Assembly: GCA_022616415.1 (NCBI GenBank)
Contig: JAKEEU010000213.1
Location: 44,731 to 108,730 of the forward strand
DNA length: 64,000 bases
Direction of reading: 5' to 3'
DNA from: Candidatus Zhuqueibacterota bacterium
GTDB taxonomy: Bacteria > Zhuqueibacterota > Zhuqueibacteria > Zhuqueibacterales > Zhuqueibacteraceae
Shown here piece after piece: positions 51,228 through 58,460 of this stretch (positions are counted from its first letter, which is position 1; each line of letters opens with the position of its first letter). Made by a program: the position numbers and the translations under genes. The notes beneath the pieces were generated by a model. It was not told where the DNA came from. It searched no databases and was given only the letters and a program-made list of their open reading frames with translations.

Positions 51228-51243
51228 CTGAAAACAAGCTGAA
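51228..51243. promoter_or_regulatory. CTGAA-N6-CTGAA box
   Basis: CTGAAAACAAGCTGAA, 11-bp direct repeat, upstream of the orphan response regulator. Nearly the same as the box at 49166. Confidence 0.75.
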
Positions 51244-51338
51244 ATTCATGAGATGATACTGGCATAGATAGTGGGTGAAGAATTCCATAGTTATGGGTGA
51301 AAATTAACCCACAATATAATTTCAGGCTTGGTAATTAT

Positions 51339-51390
51339 TTTACAAATACTTTACAATGATTTTACAATTAGTTTACAATTAGTTTATAGG
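51339..51390. promoter_or_regulatory. Tandem 11-bp array TTTACAANNNN, 4.5 copies
   Basis: Units start at 51339, 51350, 51361 and 51372 (TTTACAAATAC, TTTACAATGAT, TTTACAATTAG twice), then TTTATAGG at 51383. One unit per DNA turn is the arrangement bound by PhoB/OmpR-type dimers. The array lies between the orphan regulator and a sigma-54 promoter, so it may be an activator or anti-activator site for either. Confidence 0.7.
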
Positions 51391-51488
51391 CTTGACCCTG
51401 GGTGTTTTTTGACCCTCCAAATGCTTCCCGCTTGTGATCATCCCTCATAAGTTATTGAAATTAAAGCTTACATCACGAAGCTTAAAAC

Positions 51489-51504
51489 TGGCCGCATTTT
51501 TGCA
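51489..51504 (+). promoter_or_regulatory. Sigma-54 (-24/-12) promoter
   Basis: TGGCCGCATTTTTGCA has GG at 51490-51491, 10 bases, GC at 51502-51503. It is one base different from the promoter at 18051. Start site expected near 51515, about 65 bases before the 51580 gene. Confidence 0.85.
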
Positions 51505-51579
51505 ATATTGTTATGAAATTTTTATCGCTAAGCACCACCGTCCAAGCGGTTTCTTAATGCCAAATCACAGGAGGTCCCA

Positions 51580-51852
51580 GTGAGCAAGCCATCGCAGCAA
51601 GTGGAGATGTGGTGGGGCGAAAAGGAGATGGGAGAAGCAATTTTCGAATATCTCGCGGAGCATCCTCTGGCCTCGGATACGCTGGAAGGGATTGCGGAGT
51701 GGTGGATTATGCGTCAAAGGATCCGAGTTGAAGTTACGAAGCTGGCGAAAGTTTTGCGCCTTTTGGCAGAAAGCAGTCTCTTGGAAAAAATCGAGGAAGG
51801 CGACAACCCGCCGTATCGTTTGAAAGCCGAGAAACACGGGCCGCCCTCCTGA
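51580..51852 (+). CDS. Small winged-helix-like protein (paralogue of 18123 gene)
   Basis: 90 residues from a GTG with a strong SD (AGGAGGT). The core ASDTLEGIAEWWIMRQ and RVEVTKLAKVLRLLAESSLL is nearly identical to the 18123 protein, while the first 25 residues differ. The same promoter type precedes both. Here the gene is monocistronic, ending at the hairpin at 51937. No named family; a DNA-binding role is suggested only by fold pattern. Confidence 0.8.
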   Translation: MSKPSQQVEMWWGEKEMGEAIFEYLAEHPLASDTLEGIAEWWIMRQRIRVEVTKLAKVLRLLAESSLLEKIEEGDNPPYRLKAEKHGPPS

Positions 51853-51936
51853 AGGGATGATTTGGAGTACTTGGTAATCTTGGCAGGTCTGGCCAAACTG
51901 TGGCGAAATTTTTTAACCTTTCGGTCGCTGTCGGGC

Positions 51937-51966
51937 AAGCTTCATTATGGTGAAGCTTCGGTTTTT
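51937..51966 (+). terminator. Rho-independent terminator
   Basis: AAGCTTCA (51937-51944) pairs with TGAAGCTT (51951-51958) around TTATGG, followed by CGGTTTTT. It closes the 51580 transcript. Confidence 0.8.
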
Positions 51967-51985
51967 AAAATTTTTTAAAAAAGAC

Positions 51986-52014
51986 TTGACTAAATTCAGA
52001 AAATTTCATATATC
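51986..52014 (+). promoter_or_regulatory. Sigma-70-type promoter
   Basis: TTGACT (51986-51991), exactly 17 bases, TATATC (52009-52014). It lies just after the preceding terminator and is the only good housekeeping-type promoter seen before the glycosyltransferase/ABC cluster. Leader to the 52484 start would be about 460 bases with no convincing ORF. Confidence 0.6.
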
Positions 52015-52062
52015 TTTCACACGGATTTTACATATTTTTCACGTAGGTTACATATTTTTCAC
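52005..52062. repeat. Three iteron-like repeats TTACATATTTTTCAC
   Basis: TTCATATATCTTTCAC (52005-52020), TTTACATATTTTTCAC (52027-52042) and GTTACATATTTTTCAC (52047-52062), spaced 20-22 bases (two helical turns). They overlap the -10 element and the start region of the promoter at 51986, the position expected of a repressor operator. The remaining leader (52063-52483) shows nothing else. Confidence 0.6.
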
Positions 52063-52483
52063 TTTTTCTGATTTCCTTTGGCGCGCAACCCTCCCCCGAC
52101 TGTGGCTTGGGATGAGGTTCGGGTTTTTGTTTTAAGGGGTTTTGGTTCACGCCTCGTTTTCTTACATCTCATTAATAAAATCTTCAGAGCCAAAAACGCA
52201 AATAGAAACAACCGAATTTGCGGCATTTTCGCTTTTTCGGCTTTCTATTAGGGGCAATTTATTTTTGTTTTTGGCAATTCTGAGCGCTTTGGCTGTTCAG
52301 GCGTTTTGCTGGAGCTGCGGACTGCTCTGGTTTTCGCGATAGGTCGTTTGGATTTGGCCGCAGTGTATGAATTTAGCCCAATGAGCTCGGAGTGTCCCGC
52401 TGAAAGTGGGCGCTGCTAATGCTTTGCACTCCGGTTCAGATCGTTAAATGCATACGCCACGGTAAATTTCAAAAGGTTGCCTT

Positions 52484-53719
52484 ATGTCCTCGCTCCGCAT
52501 ACTCATGTATTCCAACAACAGCCGAGGATTGGGAAACACGGCTCGCACGCTCCATATTGCTGCCTCCCTCTCCAAAGCACTGGAAGATTGTTCCATTCTG
52601 GTTCTAACTGACCTTCCTACCGTCGGGCGCTTCCGGTTGGAAGAGCGGGTAGACTATGTCCATCTTCCCGTTCTTGATGCGAATATGCCGGGACTTTCCC
52701 AGAGCGGGCTGAATATCGAGCTTGACGGCAAACTGCGCATGCGGCGCAAGATCGCGCAAAGCGCGATTAAAACCTTTCGTCCGGACGTGGTGATGCTCGA
52801 CGAAAGCTTGTTCAATCATCCGCCAGAGATGCAAAAGATCACTGCATGCATTGCCGAGGAATTGCCGCAAGCGAAAGTCGTCTGGGAATTTTCCGACATC
52901 TGGGGTGCGCCGAAGTGGGTAGCGCAGCATTGGGCAAAAAACGGGATTGAGGAAGTGCTCGAGCGCTTTGGCGACGAGATTTTTGTTTTTGGCGCGCGGC
53001 ACCTATTCGATCTCGCGGCGAATTATCGGCTGCCCGAACGCATTGCCCGCAAGCTCGTTTATACCGGTTACCTGGCGCGCCACGCAGCCTCGTTGCACCG
53101 CGTCTCCAAAAGTTTTGCCAAGCTGCACCGCATTCTGCCATTGGTCATGTTGTGTCCGGGAGACGGCGCCGGCGATTTTGCCATGATCGACGTCTACATG
53201 CGCTTCCTGGAGAAAAAAGCTGCCGGTCTCGCCGTGCAAAGTTTTATCTTCGCCAGCCCCGCTATGCGATCTTTTGAAAAACACGCGCTCGCCCTTCGCG
53301 CCAGAAAAGTGCCGAACGTCGAGTTCCATCGTTTTGGCAAGAACACGCTGCAATACGTGAAGTTTGCGGACCTGGTTATCGGCGACGGCGAATATAATTT
53401 GACCAGCGAGCTGTTGTCGCATAAAAAAATGGCTTTGATGGTCCCCCATGCCCAGGAGCAGCCCGACAATTTTGCCCGTGCGCACCTTTTCCAAAAACAT
53501 GGTTTGGTGAGGGTGGTGCAGGCGGAAGCGTATCATCCCATGACGCTGAGAGAGATGATAACCGAGCTGCTCTTCAACGGCCCGCGGCTCGTGCAAAAAA
53601 ACCGTTATAAAGAAATCCCGTTTGACGGATTTGCCAATATCGCCGAAAGAATTCGGAACTTAATCGGACTGGCGGCGCCCGCCGTTAGCCAGCCGCTGGA
53701 ATATAGAAGCGCTTCTTGA
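52484..53719 (+). CDS. Glycosyltransferase-like protein (GT28/MurG-type fold), diverged
   Basis: 411 residues with two Rossmann-like halves. The N-terminal glycine loop reads SRGLGNTARTL where the sister protein at 53824 has FGLGHLRRNL, so the His of the GxGHxxR motif is Asn here. The C-terminal donor-site region reads DGEYNLTSELLSHKKMALMV in place of MAGYNTVSEILRF. It probably transfers a sugar from a nucleotide donor, but the altered motifs leave activity open. First gene of the cluster. Confidence 0.72.
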   Translation: MSSLRILMYSNNSRGLGNTARTLHIAASLSKALEDCSILVLTDLPTVGRFRLEERVDYVHLPVLDANMPGLSQSGLNIELDGKLRMRRKIAQSAIKTFRPDVVMLDESLFNHPPEMQKITACIAEELPQAKVVWEFSDIWGAPKWVAQHWAKNGIEEVLERFGDEIFVFGARHLFDLAANYRLPERIARKLVYTGYLARHAASLHRVSKSFAKLHRILPLVMLCPGDGAGDFAMIDVYMRFLEKKAAGLAVQSFIFASPAMRSFEKHALALRARKVPNVEFHRFGKNTLQYVKFADLVIGDGEYNLTSELLSHKKMALMVPHAQEQPDNFARAHLFQKHGLVRVVQAEAYHPMTLREMITELLFNGPRLVQKNRYKEIPFDGFANIAERIRNLIGLAAPAVSQPLEYRSAS

Positions 53720-53823
53720 ACGCCAGAAATGGTTTCGTCATTTTCGATCCCGGCGCGGTGGCGTAGACGCCGGCCGCAGTTGTATTTGTTTGCCGTGTCA
53801 TTCATCTTCGCACCTGACCACCT

Positions 53824-54996
53824 ATGACGCACGGAGCAGTTGCAAAAATTTTGATTTATTCCCAGGACGGCTTCGGCTTGGGACACCTGCGGCGCAATCT
53901 CAATATCTGCACCCAGATTAAAAAGCTGCACCCGCGGGCTTCGTGCCTCATCATCGCGGATTCTCCGGTTGCCCCCTTCTTCAAGCTGCCGCCCAATTGC
54001 GACTTCATCAAAATTCCGACCATCGTCAAGGTTGACACCGGCATTTGGCGGCCGGATCGTTTGTCCATGGGTTATCGCGAGCTGTTAGCGATTCGTTCGG
54101 ACATGATCCGGAACATAGCCGTCAGCTTTCAGCCCGATGTCTTTTTGGTGGACCACATGCCGCACGGCGCCTTGGGCGAGCTGGCAGAACCCTTGCAGGT
54201 TTTGAAAACGCAAAGCCCCCACACCAAAATCGTCTTGGGCATTCGGGATATTTTGGGCGCGCCGGAAGTGATTCACCGGCAGTGGGAAAAAGAGGGCGCC
54301 TTTGCCGCTGTCGCAGAATTTTACGACGCTGTTCTGATTTATGGCTGCGCTGATGTTTTCGACGCGATTGTCGAGTATGATTTTCCCCGGCTTTTAATCG
54401 ACAAGATTCAGTATTGCGGTTACGTCTGCCGGCATCATGCCGCGCCGGCTCCTCCTGCCACCAACGGCCACGATCACAACGGCGAAAAATTCATTTTGGT
54501 CACCGGCGGCGGCGGCGCCGATGCCTCCTATTTTATGGATCAATTTATTGAAGCGGCTCGCCGTCTGCCTTTGCGTTTTCGCGCGCTCATCACCACCGGC
54601 CCGTTCATGCACAAAGAGCAGCGCGAGCTGCTGCGCCACAAAACGCGAGACCTCCCCATCGTCGTGAGCCAGGCGGGAGAAGACAGCATTCGCTATTTGC
54701 AGCGCGCCGATCTCGTCATCTCGATGGCAGGATACAACACGGTTAGCGAAATTTTGCGCTTTCGCAAAAATGCCATCGTCGTGCCCCGCGCCGGCCCGAG
54801 CGCCGAGCAGAGCATGCGCACGCGCATCATGTCCAAGCGCGGCCTGTTCAGCACGATTCATCCGACCAACTTGACCGCGGAAAATTTGTCCGAATTGATC
54901 GCGCAAAGGCTTGGCAACAGCCATCATATTCACGAGGCCATGATCCCCAATTTGAACGGCGCCGCGAAAGTGGCCTCGGTCATACTGGGCGCGTGA
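53824..54996 (+). CDS. Predicted glycosyltransferase (COG4671-like, GT28/MurG fold)
   Basis: 390 residues. The N-terminal acceptor-side loop FGLGHLRRNL is intact; the middle holds ILVTGGGGADASYFM-like glycine-rich strand (FILVTGGGGADASYFMDQF) and the donor-side motif reads ISMAGYNTVSEILRFRKNAI, ending with PRAGPSAEQSMRTRI. It is likely a cytoplasmic or membrane-surface glycosyltransferase. It is a paralogue of the 52484 gene, 104 bases downstream of it, with no recognised promoter between. Confidence 0.82.
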   Translation: MTHGAVAKILIYSQDGFGLGHLRRNLNICTQIKKLHPRASCLIIADSPVAPFFKLPPNCDFIKIPTIVKVDTGIWRPDRLSMGYRELLAIRSDMIRNIAVSFQPDVFLVDHMPHGALGELAEPLQVLKTQSPHTKIVLGIRDILGAPEVIHRQWEKEGAFAAVAEFYDAVLIYGCADVFDAIVEYDFPRLLIDKIQYCGYVCRHHAAPAPPATNGHDHNGEKFILVTGGGGADASYFMDQFIEAARRLPLRFRALITTGPFMHKEQRELLRHKTRDLPIVVSQAGEDSIRYLQRADLVISMAGYNTVSEILRFRKNAIVVPRAGPSAEQSMRTRIMSKRGLFSTIHPTNLTAENLSELIAQRLGNSHHIHEAMIPNLNGAAKVASVILGA

Positions 54997-55063
54997 TCGC
55001 CTTCGGCAATCTATTTGTTTCAAAAAGATTGCTACACTATACACTTGCTGCGGATCGAAATAT

Positions 55064-55153
55064 GAGTCATTGCGAGTCCCGCGTTTTCCAGCGGGATGAA
55101 GCAATCTCATGGTTTTCAAAAGATTGCTTCGCTGAGAAACGCCCGCAATGACA
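55064..55153. repeat. Palindromic repeat, GTCATTGCGAG-CGCAATGAC family
   Basis: GAGTCATTGCGAGTCCCGCG and the inverse ending CCCGCAATGACA, with GAAGCAATCT and AGATTGCTTC nested inside. A second copy is at 58356-58433. Both lie between genes of the glycosyltransferase/ABC cluster. Confidence 0.85.
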
Positions 55154-55271
55154 TTTACAAAATCTCATTTAATGATTATAAGAAACACTGGCAATGACAC
55201 ATCAACCCGAAATGTGTGTTACGCGCTAATTTTTGATTTTGTGCGAATCATAAATCTCCAGGAACTACAAC

Positions 55272-56381
55272 ATGACCGTGGCAACGAGGCCTTACGCGCG
55301 TGAGCGCGATGATGCATTGCACGCCATCGAAATCGCGTTGGATAAGGATCGGATGCAGCCCGTTTTTGCTGCCAAGATGAAGCAACGCTTTGGCAAGAAC
55401 CTGCAGGTCAGCAATCTTCACCTTGAAGTCATCCAGCGCCATACTTATCGGTGCGTGCTGCGTTACCAGATTAATGCCTTTGATCCGGATCGGGCTAAAG
55501 AAGTGCAATGGCGCGTAATCGGCAAAGTGCTCAAACCCGATCTCGGAGAAATGCTGTTCGATAATATGCGGCAACTCTGGATGAACGGTTTCTCGCGAAC
55601 CGCCGCGGACGGCATTAGCATGCCGGAGCCGCTGGAGTTTTCGCCGCGCTTGTGTATGCTCTTGCAGGAAGAAGTGCCGGGGCTGTCCGCCAAGGTGCTG
55701 TTGAAACGATCGGCGCAAAAAGAACACTTTCGGCAGGTGGCCCGCACCCTGGCCAAATTGCACAAATGCCCGATCGTTCCCAGCCGGATATTCAAAGTGA
55801 GAGAGCATCTGTTGCGATGCCATCCGTCGCATGAGTTTCTTTCGCTGGCCTGTCCGGAGCTGGCCTCGCCAATCGATTACATCGTCAAGCAGGCTTGTGA
55901 GATCGAAGCGGCGTTGGGTGACATTAAGTTGACACCGGTACACGCCGATTTTCATCTCGGCCAGGTTCACTTGGAAAACGGCCGTGCCTGGCTCATAGAT
56001 TTCGATGTGCTAAGTTACGGCGATCCCGCGACCGATCTGGGGAATTTGCTGGTGTTCTTGAAAAGCAAGGCCGAGACGAATTTTGAGATTGACGGACTCA
56101 TCCAGGTGTTTTTTGAAGAATATTTTTCCTTGATGGATCGGAAAATCGCGGCGAGAATTCCGCTTTACGAAGGTTTGAGCTATCTCCGCCGCGCCTGCAA
56201 GGCTTTGCGCTTGCAAGAGGACGGATGGCGGGAAAAAGCCGGGCAGATGGTGAAACAGAGCGTTGCCGCCATTGAGAGCATGGCGTCGCGCTTCCGGCTG
56301 GCAGATCGCCGGCGCTCTGTGAGCGCTGACGCGGTGGCGGAGTTGATCAACGGTAATGTTCGGGACGAGGTTCGAAGATGA
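55272..56381 (+). CDS. APH-fold phosphotransferase
   Basis: 369 residues of the aminoglycoside-phosphotransferase/choline-kinase superfamily. The catalytic loop is HADFHLGQ near 224 (HxDxxxxN with Gln for Asn), and the metal-binding DFD near 243 is followed by GDPATDLGNLL. An N-lobe is present (HTYRCVLRYQINAFD). The catalytic Asp is kept, so it may phosphorylate a small molecule, perhaps a sugar of the glycan built by this cluster. It overlaps the next ABC gene by 4 bases. No antibiotic-resistance role is implied. Confidence 0.82.
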   Translation: MTVATRPYARERDDALHAIEIALDKDRMQPVFAAKMKQRFGKNLQVSNLHLEVIQRHTYRCVLRYQINAFDPDRAKEVQWRVIGKVLKPDLGEMLFDNMRQLWMNGFSRTAADGISMPEPLEFSPRLCMLLQEEVPGLSAKVLLKRSAQKEHFRQVARTLAKLHKCPIVPSRIFKVREHLLRCHPSHEFLSLACPELASPIDYIVKQACEIEAALGDIKLTPVHADFHLGQVHLENGRAWLIDFDVLSYGDPATDLGNLLVFLKSKAETNFEIDGLIQVFFEEYFSLMDRKIAARIPLYEGLSYLRRACKALRLQEDGWREKAGQMVKQSVAAIESMASRFRLADRRRSVSADAVAELINGNVRDEVRR

Positions 56382-58309
56382 GTTTGTTCAGCAATCTCTC
56401 AAAATTGCGCCGGATGGATGGAAAGGATGAGCGCGAAAAGCTCAATTTCAAAGGGCTGGTCAGGATTTATAAGGTATTCGGCCGCCATTACAAAAAATAC
56501 TGGAAAATCCTGACGGTGGCTTATTTGTGCTTGTTTGGCACCATCGGCGTGATGGTGCTGACACCGTGGCCGCTCAAGCTGATCTTGGATCACCTGATTC
56601 TGAAGCAACCGCTGCCGGAATTCTTTTCCTTTCTGAATCCGCTCTACACCGGCAACCCCAAGCTGCTGCTGCTGCTCGCGCTGTCCATCATCGTCATCGC
56701 GTTTCTGGAAGCGACGTTTTCGTACTTCAACAAATTTTGGGTTTCCGCCACCGGCGACCGCATTAATGCGGATATCCGCGAGTGGGTCTTCTCGCACCTG
56801 CAGCGGCTGTCGTTGTCTTTTCACGAATCGATGCAATCCGGCAATTTGATTTATCTCTTGATCGCCGACGTGAAAGAGATGAAAAAGGTGCTGGTCGATT
56901 TTCCGCAGGATTTGACCAACCGCGTGGTGAGTTTTGCGGTTTATGCCGGCTTGATGCTGGCGTTGGATTGGCGCCTTGGCCTCATCGGGCTGTGCACGAT
57001 GCCGTTGATTTATTTTTTTACCAAATATTTCGGCGGCGGCATGAGAATGGCCATCACCAAAAAACGCAAGCAGGAAGGCAAGGTCGCTTCCATCATTGCC
57101 GAAAACGTCACCGCCATGGCGTTGGTGCAGGCTTACGGCCGCGAAGAAACGGAACGCGCCCGCTTCACGCTCGGCAATCAGGAAAGCTTGCAGGCGCAGC
57201 TTCGCGCCCTGAGTTTGAGCCGGACGTTCGCCCGCATCGTCGAATTTTTGGTGGCCTTGAGCGCCGCCGGCGTGCTCTACTTCGGCGGCCTCTATGCGCT
57301 CGGCGGCCACATCCTGCCGGGAACGTTGGTCGTGTTCATGGCTTACATGCGCGACATCTACGGCATCTTTGAGAAGTTCAGCGAGCTTTTTCTCGGCATG
57401 GCGAAGTCGCAAGTTTCCGGCGAGCGCTTGCTCGAGCTGGTCGAAAACGACATGGTCGTGCAGGATGATCCGGACGCCGTGCCGGCGCCGGCGTTTCACG
57501 GTCGCATTGAATTTAAGAACGTCAGCTTTGCTTATAAAAAAGGCCGCGAGGTTTTAAAGAATCTGAATTTCACCGTCGAACCGGGCGAAACCGTGGCCCT
57601 GGTCGGCCACAGCGGCGCAGGAAAATCCACACTCATCAGCTTGCTGTTGCGTTTTTATGATCCGCAGCAAGGGCAAATTTTGATCGACGGCCACGATCTT
57701 CGCAAGTTCACGCTCAAATCCTTGCGCGATCAGATGACGATCGTTTTGCAGGACGCGAAGCTGTTTCGCCAAACCGTGCGCGAGAACATTGCCTTCGGCA
57801 AAGCCGGCGCGACCGAAGATGAAATCATCGAGGCGGCGATGCTGGCCAAGGCGCACGATTTCATCATGCGCATGCCGGCAGGCTATGACACCATGATGTA
57901 CGAAGGCGGCGACAATCTCTCCGGCGGCCAGAAACAGCGCATCAACATCGCCCGCGCCATTATCCGCAACACGCCGCTGATGGTTCTCGACGAGCCGGTG
58001 ACGGGTTTGGATGCGCGAGCCGAAGCGCAAATCAACGCGGCGATCCACCGGCTCACACGCGGCAAGACGACGTTCATCAGCGCCCATAAATTTTCCACCA
58101 TCGCCGCCGCCGAAAAAATTTTGTTGCTGGAAGACGGCCAGGTGGCCCATTACGGCGCGCACGAGCAGCTCCTGCGCGAAAGCCCGCAATATCGCGAGCT
58201 GTATGAATTGCAGTTCGGCCGGCAACAAGAACCGGCGGCAATCGAGGCTGTTTCCAACGGAAAGAACGGACAAATCGAGCCGCAGAATGTGGCATTGCAA
58301 CCGGCGTAG
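56378..58309 (+). CDS. ABC exporter half-transporter (MsbA-like), first of two
   Basis: 643 residues: an N-terminal six-helix exporter domain (starts FGRHYKKYWKILTVAYLCLF) and a nucleotide-binding domain with Walker A GHSGAGKST near 410, signature LSGGQKQR near 514, Walker B LMVLDEPVTGLD near 534 and switch His in ISAHKFSTI. All catalytic residues are present. Together with the related half-transporter at 58461 it probably forms a heterodimer exporting a lipid-linked or free glycoside. Confidence 0.92.
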   Translation: MSLFSNLSKLRRMDGKDEREKLNFKGLVRIYKVFGRHYKKYWKILTVAYLCLFGTIGVMVLTPWPLKLILDHLILKQPLPEFFSFLNPLYTGNPKLLLLLALSIIVIAFLEATFSYFNKFWVSATGDRINADIREWVFSHLQRLSLSFHESMQSGNLIYLLIADVKEMKKVLVDFPQDLTNRVVSFAVYAGLMLALDWRLGLIGLCTMPLIYFFTKYFGGGMRMAITKKRKQEGKVASIIAENVTAMALVQAYGREETERARFTLGNQESLQAQLRALSLSRTFARIVEFLVALSAAGVLYFGGLYALGGHILPGTLVVFMAYMRDIYGIFEKFSELFLGMAKSQVSGERLLELVENDMVVQDDPDAVPAPAFHGRIEFKNVSFAYKKGREVLKNLNFTVEPGETVALVGHSGAGKSTLISLLLRFYDPQQGQILIDGHDLRKFTLKSLRDQMTIVLQDAKLFRQTVRENIAFGKAGATEDEIIEAAMLAKAHDFIMRMPAGYDTMMYEGGDNLSGGQKQRINIARAIIRNTPLMVLDEPVTGLDARAEAQINAAIHRLTRGKTTFISAHKFSTIAAAEKILLLEDGQVAHYGAHEQLLRESPQYRELYELQFGRQQEPAAIEAVSNGKNGQIEPQNVALQPA

Positions 58310-58355
58310 TTTTTTAAAAATAACTTTTGATGCGCATTAAAGGTCAGTAGAAGGT

Positions 58356-58433
58356 TGTCATTGCGAGCGTTTTTCAGCGAAGCAATCTTTTGTAACAAGA
58401 GATTGCTTCGGCAAAAAGCGCCTCGCAATGACA
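58356..58433. repeat. Palindromic repeat, GTCATTGCGAG-CGCAATGAC family
   Basis: TGTCATTGCGAGCGTTTTTC and the inverse CCTCGCAATGACA around AGCAATCTTTTG and AGATTGCTTC. It lies in the gap between the two ABC genes; an ATG inside it is in frame with the next gene but is unlikely to be the start. Confidence 0.85.
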
Positions 58434-58460
58434 TCCGGGCAAGAACACCGAGGCTTATTG

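Noticed and set aside
51339..51390. Tandem repeats considered as a CRISPR array
   Set aside because: Units are 11 bp with no spacers; array form fits regulator binding. No other CRISPR-like array or cas gene is present.
52142..52342. 66-codon frame in the leader before the glycosyltransferase gene
   Set aside because: No SD, no recognisable signal peptide layout and a composition like the surrounding noncoding DNA.
52409..52422. GG-N10-GC spacing before the glycosyltransferase cluster
   Set aside because: Neither half matches TGGC or TTGC well; the TTGACT-N17-TATATC promoter at 51986 is better supported.
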